The translations under genes and the position numbers were made by a program. Under the pieces are notes generated by a model. It did not search any database, was not told where the DNA came from, and was given only the letters and a program-made list of their open reading frames with translations. DNA of 36,804 nucleotides from assembly GCA_020851595.1 (NCBI GenBank), contig JADZCK010000051.1, positions 1 through 36,804 of the forward strand, given 5' to 3'. Positions 33,223 to 36,804 of this stretch are shown piece by piece. Origin of the DNA: Candidatus Nomurabacteria bacterium. GTDB lineage: Bacteria; Patescibacteriota; Minisyncoccia; Phycocordibacterales; UBA9973. Numbering within the stretch: position 1 is the stretch's first letter; each line of letters opens with the position of its first letter.

Positions 33223-34188
33223 TTATTCTTCATCTTCATCCCCTACAGCTCCAGATTCAATATCAGAAATAATACCCCCAATATCTCCTTCTAAAATTTT
33301 AGGCAAATTATGCCAAGATTTTTTGATGCGATGATCTGTAACTCTGTCTTGAGAAAAATTGTAAGTACGAATTTTTTCTGAACGATCTCCTGTACCTATC
33401 TGATTCTTTCTTTCACCTGCATATTTGCTTGCCTCTTTTTCTTCTTCGAGTTGTTGTAATTTTGCAGTCAAAATCATCATCGCCTTTTCGCGGTTTGCGA
33501 GTTGGCTACGTTCATTTGTAGAACGCACATCAAGCCCGGTAGGTTTGTGAATTATACGAACAGCCGTTTCGACTTTGTTGACATTTTGTCCTCCTTTTCC
33601 ACCCGAACGAGAATACTCCATTTCAAAGTCTGCTGGATTAATCTGAAAAGTTACTTTTTTTCTAATAGGCAAAACAGCTACTGACGCAGTAGAAGTATGT
33701 ACTCGTCCATTTTTTTCAGTAGCAGGCACTCTTTGCACTCTATGAACACCCTGTTCATATCGCATTTTTCTATATACATCTTTACCTTTTATCTCGAAAC
33801 TTGCCTCTTTATAACCATTCAAGTCACTTTTTGATTCATAATTTGTTTTCCATTGCCAACCTTCCATTTCGGCAAATTTTTCATACATATGCGCGAGTTC
33901 CCATGCGAAAAGACTGGCCTCGTCTCCGCCAGCTCCAGCTCTTACTTCAAGCACTATTTCATTTGGAAATTCTTCTGCTTCTTTGTCTTTATCTAAAATA
34001 TCTTGTACTTGTTTTTCTATTCTTTCTTTTTCCTCTTGAAGGGTTTTGAGTTCTTTAGCAGCTAGTTCATACAGAGTTTCATCTCCAGCAAGCATCTCCC
34101 GCACCTCAGCTTCTTCACGAGCCAAGCGTTCAAGTTCACCAGCTAAATAACTGGTATTATGATTATTTTTTAATTCGCTTAAGTCCAT
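33223..34188 (-). CDS. prfA: peptide chain release factor 1
   Basis: Terminates translation at UAA and UAG. The codon-recognition tripeptide PAT (155-157, in RVQRVPATE) marks RF1 rather than RF2, and the catalytic GGQ is at 199-201 in SGGKGGQNVNK. At 321 aa it is ~40 shorter than E. coli RF1, mainly in the N-terminal coiled domain, and it has an acidic end (GDEDEE). It starts directly after the rpmE stop, a common rpmE-prfA pairing. Confidence 0.97.
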   Translation of the reverse strand: MDLSELKNNHNTSYLAGELERLAREEAEVREMLAGDETLYELAAKELKTLQEEKERIEKQVQDILDKDKEAEEFPNEIVLEVRAGAGGDEASLFAWELAHMYEKFAEMEGWQWKTNYESKSDLNGYKEASFEIKGKDVYRKMRYEQGVHRVQRVPATEKNGRVHTSTASVAVLPIRKKVTFQINPADFEMEYSRSGGKGGQNVNKVETAVRIIHKPTGLDVRSTNERSQLANREKAMMILTAKLQQLEEEKEASKYAGERKNQIGTGDRSEKIRTYNFSQDRVTDHRIKKSWHNLPKILEGDIGGIISDIESGAVGDEDEE

Positions 34189-34407
34189 TTATTTTTTAGC
34201 TTTAAGAGAGGCAGCAGCGCGCTTTTTGAAACGATCAACACGTCCAGCGGTATCCATTATTTTTTCGTTACCAGTATAAAAAGGATGGCACTCACTACAT
34301 ATTTCCATCTTAATTTCAGGCATTGTAGAACCAACTTCAAAAACAGATCCGCAAGCACAGGTTGCCTTTGTTTTTAAATCATATTTTGGATGTGTATCTT
34401 TTTTCAT
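34189..34407 (-). CDS. rpmE: 50S ribosomal protein L31
   Basis: 72 aa. MKKDTHPKY, then CACG and CSECHPFYTG, giving the zinc-binding cysteine set of the C+ form. A basic Lys/Ala-rich end follows (KKRAAASLKAKK). L31 bridges the subunits at the central protuberance. It is translationally linked to prfA. Confidence 0.97.
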   Translation of the reverse strand: MKKDTHPKYDLKTKATCACGSVFEVGSTMPEIKMEICSECHPFYTGNEKIMDTAGRVDRFKKRAAASLKAKK

Positions 34408-34436
34408 AACTCGTATAGGTTATCACAACTTTACGG

Positions 34437-35789
34437 TTAAAGCAAATCTATATTTGCTTGTATGCCGGCTTTTAATTTCATGACACTTCGACCATAAGAA
34501 CAAGTCGAACCTCCAGAACCATAGTATTTACAAGCTGCTCTCGTCTGAGAACTAGCACTATTACCTGTAGCTCCAAGATCTCCTAAATACATCCCAGAAG
34601 CCATAAATGCATCTCGAGGCGACCAAGGATTAGCAAAATATCCTAAAATATTCTGTAAACGATCTTCGAATATTTTCCAAGTAGAAGGAATAAATTGGGC
34701 TGGACCCATAGCTCCTCCATAACCAGCAACACCAGCAATAGGACAAGACACGGCAGTTTTAAACGCATTAAAACCAAGAGCGTTTGTGATTTCTAAAAAT
34801 GGAGCCACATCTCGTGTTGGCTTCATAACATTTGCAAACGGTGTTCCTGTATTTTTCCCTACCCCTGCACCTGTATCTGGATTTGTAAGATAACATTGAC
34901 CGACATTGGCCCCCAAATTTGATTCTTGAGTAAGAATTGCAAGTAGAAATGCAGGATCAACACCTAATTTATTTTTAACTTCATTTGCATATTGCAAGGC
35001 TGTCCCGAAATCAATTTTAGTAGAAATGCCAGCCAGACTAAACAAAGCGCTACGAATCTTGTCTGCTTGCGCTTTTTTCTGCGCTGCTAATTTTTTATAA
35101 GCATCTTCTTTTTGTTTGGAAATAGCCAGAAGTTCTTTTTTATCAGCTTCAGATTTTGCAACTTTTTTTTGCGCACTTTCGAGCTCAGATTTTGCATCGG
35201 TCTCTGCGTCTTGTTTTTTCTCAAGATCTTGTTTTGCTGCTTCTGTCTGTATTTTAATTCCATTAATATGATCCACAGAAGCTTTCACGGCTTTTTTAAT
35301 AGAATTATAAGACTCCAAATCACTATAGAAATTTGAAATACTGTCATTGGAAAGAATCAGGGTCACTAGATTATCTTCAGCAAATTCATTTGTGTTACGA
35401 AGAAGTTGGGCCAAAGAAGCATGCTCTCTGTTTATTTTTTCTGTAAGAGATTGAATAGCGCTTACTTTTTCCGAAATATTTACTTTTAATTGTGAAATAG
35501 CAAGAGCCCTCGCTTTTATTTTCGCTTTTAATGCTTTGATCTGACTATTCAAATAATCCACGTCACCCTTTATGGTACCTGTTTGTTTTTGTTGTTCTTT
35601 TTGCTTGTTTAGCAATTCATTAAGCTCTGCTTCTACGGAAGCAAGCTGGCTTCTACAATAATCTTTATCAGACTGAGAAGAAGAAGTACTTAATGTAAGA
35701 CAATCGAATTCGGCATATGATTTATGGGCGGTAAATAACGAAACAAGCAACAAACCCAAAAAAATAAAAACTATGGCTTTTCTATCCAT
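34437..35789 (-). CDS. coiled-coil lytic transglycosylase, exported
   Basis: I take the ATG at 35789 (MDRKAIVFIFLG...), giving 450 aa with a signal peptide to ~26 (...AHKSYA). The track start would extend into rplY. Residues ~35-245 form a long coiled coil resembling the N-terminal part of CwlO/PcsB-type hydrolases. Residues ~270-450 are an SLT/MltB-like lysozyme-fold domain: PAFLLAILTQESNLG with the likely catalytic Glu, GAMGPAQFIPSTW, ANPWSPRDAFMASGMYL, and a last part with paired cysteines. It probably cleaves peptidoglycan glycan strands, with the coiled coil controlling it. The start codon lies in a hairpin (CTATGG/CCATAG). Confidence 0.87.
   Translation of the reverse strand: MDRKAIVFIFLGLLLVSLFTAHKSYAEFDCLTLSTSSSQSDKDYCRSQLASVEAELNELLNKQKEQQKQTGTIKGDVDYLNSQIKALKAKIKARALAISQLKVNISEKVSAIQSLTEKINREHASLAQLLRNTNEFAEDNLVTLILSNDSISNFYSDLESYNSIKKAVKASVDHINGIKIQTEAAKQDLEKKQDAETDAKSELESAQKKVAKSEADKKELLAISKQKEDAYKKLAAQKKAQADKIRSALFSLAGISTKIDFGTALQYANEVKNKLGVDPAFLLAILTQESNLGANVGQCYLTNPDTGAGVGKNTGTPFANVMKPTRDVAPFLEITNALGFNAFKTAVSCPIAGVAGYGGAMGPAQFIPSTWKIFEDRLQNILGYFANPWSPRDAFMASGMYLGDLGATGNSASSQTRAACKYYGSGGSTCSYGRSVMKLKAGIQANIDLL
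34440..34459 (-). terminator. palindrome at the 3' end of the transglycosylase gene
   Basis: AAGCAAAT-ATAG-ATTTGCTT at the last codons, directly before the stop. No U-tract follows, so it may stabilise the 3' end rather than terminate. Confidence 0.3.
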
Positions 35790-35835
35790 AGTTTTTATTA
35801 TAACATATTTTTTAAATTTTTTACTAAGAGCTTCT

Positions 35836-36495
35836 TTATTCTTTAGCGGGAGCAGCAGCCTCAGTATTAGCTTCACCTTCCTCCTCTTTCTTGCCTTTCT
35901 TTTCTACTTCAATAGCAGACAAATCGACTGGCACAACTTCTTCTTTTTCTTCAACTTGTTCAACGACAGAAGCTACAACATCAGTAGGATTGTCTATAAC
36001 CACAACACCTTTTGGAAGTTTTATATCAGAAACAAAAACTTGATCATTAAGATTTTCGAGTTTTGAAATATCCACAACTAGATCATGCGGAAGATCTGCA
36101 GGTAATGCTTCTATTTTTACCTCATGTAAAACTTTAACCAAATTACCAATACCACTTTTTACAGCATTAGAAACACCCTCAAACACAAGAGGGACGTCCA
36201 CTTGTATTTTTTTCTTCATGTCGATAGCCAAAAAGTCTACATGTATAGGTTCATCGGTAACGCTGTCTACTTGTACTTCGTGTATCAAAGCATCGATACT
36301 CTCTGTACCAGCTTCTACTTTTACAGCAGAAGACTCTCCAGCATCTCGCCAGATTTTTTTAAATTCAACTATAGGCACGGAGATAGAAGTAGCTTTTTTA
36401 CCTGCTCCATAAAAAACAGCTGGAATTTCTCCCCCTTTTCTTAAAGCATCTACTTTTACGCCCTCATCTCTCTTTTTAGCTTTGATTGAAAACAT
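35836..36495 (-). CDS. rplY: 50S ribosomal protein L25 (TL5/CTC type)
   Basis: 219 aa, binds 5S rRNA. The N-terminal L25 beta-barrel is ~1-90 (IKAKKRDEGVKVDALRKGGEIPAVFYG, ...IHEVQVDSVTDEPIHVDFLAID). The TL5/CTC C-terminal domain (VDVPLVFEGVSNAVKSGIGNL...) follows, and an acidic Glu/Ala tail ends the protein (from ~183). A TTGCTT-16 bp-TATACT promoter ends 6 nt before the ATG. The transglycosylase gene follows in the same direction. Confidence 0.96.
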   Translation of the reverse strand: MFSIKAKKRDEGVKVDALRKGGEIPAVFYGAGKKATSISVPIVEFKKIWRDAGESSAVKVEAGTESIDALIHEVQVDSVTDEPIHVDFLAIDMKKKIQVDVPLVFEGVSNAVKSGIGNLVKVLHEVKIEALPADLPHDLVVDISKLENLNDQVFVSDIKLPKGVVVIDNPTDVVASVVEQVEEKEEVVPVDLSAIEVEKKGKKEEEGEANTEAAAPAKE

Positions 36496-36501
36496 AAAGA
36501 C

Positions 36502-36529
36502 AGTATATATAAAAATTATAAAAAAGCAA
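36502..36529 (-). promoter_or_regulatory. rplY promoter, leaderless type
   Basis: Minus-strand TTGCTT (36529-36524), 16-bp spacer, TATACT (36507-36502), 6 nt to the ATG. Confidence 0.7.
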
Positions 36530-36569
36530 ATCCAAATAAGATAATTCGTCTTTAAATTCCCAAATTTTC

Positions 36570-36804
36570 TTACTCCCCCATCTTAGCCCTCGTCCTCCTC
36601 CCCACCACTCCATCAGGAGTAAGGTTATGATTCTTTTGGAAAGAGATAACGGATTGTTTGGTTAATTTACCGAATAGTCCATCTTGGGTAATGTTTAGTT
36701 TAGATTGCAGACATTTGACTTCTGCTCCTTTACTACCTTGTTTTAAGGTTTTAGTGATAGTACAGGTAGGTATTGTGGTTATTGGGGTTGGAGTTGGGGT
36801 GATT
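36570..36804 (-). CDS. C-terminal fragment of a paralogous surface protein (cut by window edge)
   Basis: Only the last ~77 codons are inside the window; the gene continues beyond 36804. The visible part reads ITPTPTPITTIPTCTITKTL, then KQGSKGAEVKCLQSKL, DGLFGKLTKQSVISFQKNHN and ends RRTRAKMGE. This is the Pro/Thr linker and PG_binding_1 domain of the 22237-23991 protein with a different last few residues. It is expected to be another wall-anchored surface protein whose N-terminal modules are unknown. Confidence 0.88.
   Translation of the reverse strand, partial: ITPTPTPITTIPTCTITKTLKQGSKGAEVKCLQSKLNITQDGLFGKLTKQSVISFQKNHNLTPDGVVGRRTRAKMGE

Overview
The window looks like a stretch of a small, AT-rich bacterial genome of the Candidate Phyla Radiation (Patescibacteria), most probably Parcubacteria. 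I base this on the compact and shuffled housekeeping genes, short intergenic gaps, tRNAs without encoded CCA, an RRM-type glycine-rich RNA-binding protein, a stripped-down DnaX and PriA, and surface proteins built from NHL, IPT/TIG and peptidoglycan-binding modules. This is inference from content; no rRNA is present to fix the taxonomy. TGA is used as a stop (for example at the end of miaA), so there is no sign of the UGA-Gly recoding of some related lineages.

Layout. 1-5350 (minus strand): tRNA-Gln, an HTH protein with a putative self-operator, a rubredoxin missed by the ORF track, dnaX without its zinc module, a tRNA-dihydrouridine synthase, an FtsQ-like protein and serS. 5390-10033 (plus): dprA, topA and a bifunctional-type RelA/SpoT homologue. 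Convergent parB follows. 11118-14143 (plus): tRNA-Leu, a MurA fused to an N-terminal XRE DNA-binding domain, miaA and an orphan gene. 14211-20231 (minus): tRNA-Trp with a structured leader, rpmG (L33), alr, ddl, rseP, frr, a holB-like gene and mreB. 20299-22245 (plus): a PriA-like protein that has lost its helicase motifs. 22237-25015 (minus): a seven-bladed NHL surface protein, rsmI and a small orphan gene. 25132-32061 (minus): a complete F1Fo ATP synthase operon whose first gene starts 10 nt after a tRNA-Ile. 32247-36495 (minus): an orphan membrane protein, an RRM protein with a structured 5' leader, rpmE (L31)-prfA, a coiled-coil lytic transglycosylase and rplY (L25). At the right edge is the C-terminal end of a paralogue of the NHL surface protein.

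The genes cover cell-wall synthesis and growth (MurA, Alr, Ddl, MreB, FtsQ, transglycosylase), replication and segregation (DnaX, HolB-like, PriA-like, TopA, ParB, DprA), translation, the stringent response and energy coupling.

Three signals stand out. (1) The XRE-MurA fusion has a perfect 16-bp palindrome filling the spacer of its own promoter, which suggests a wall-synthesis enzyme that represses itself. (2) At least eight genes have a -10 box exactly 6 nt before the start codon, and several more have 7-8 nt, which implies pervasive leaderless mRNAs. Three small orphan genes instead carry strong Shine-Dalgarno sequences and have higher GC. (3) Core replication proteins are eroded in specific ways: DnaX lacks the zinc module and PriA lacks the ATPase motifs but keeps all eight zinc-binding cysteines.
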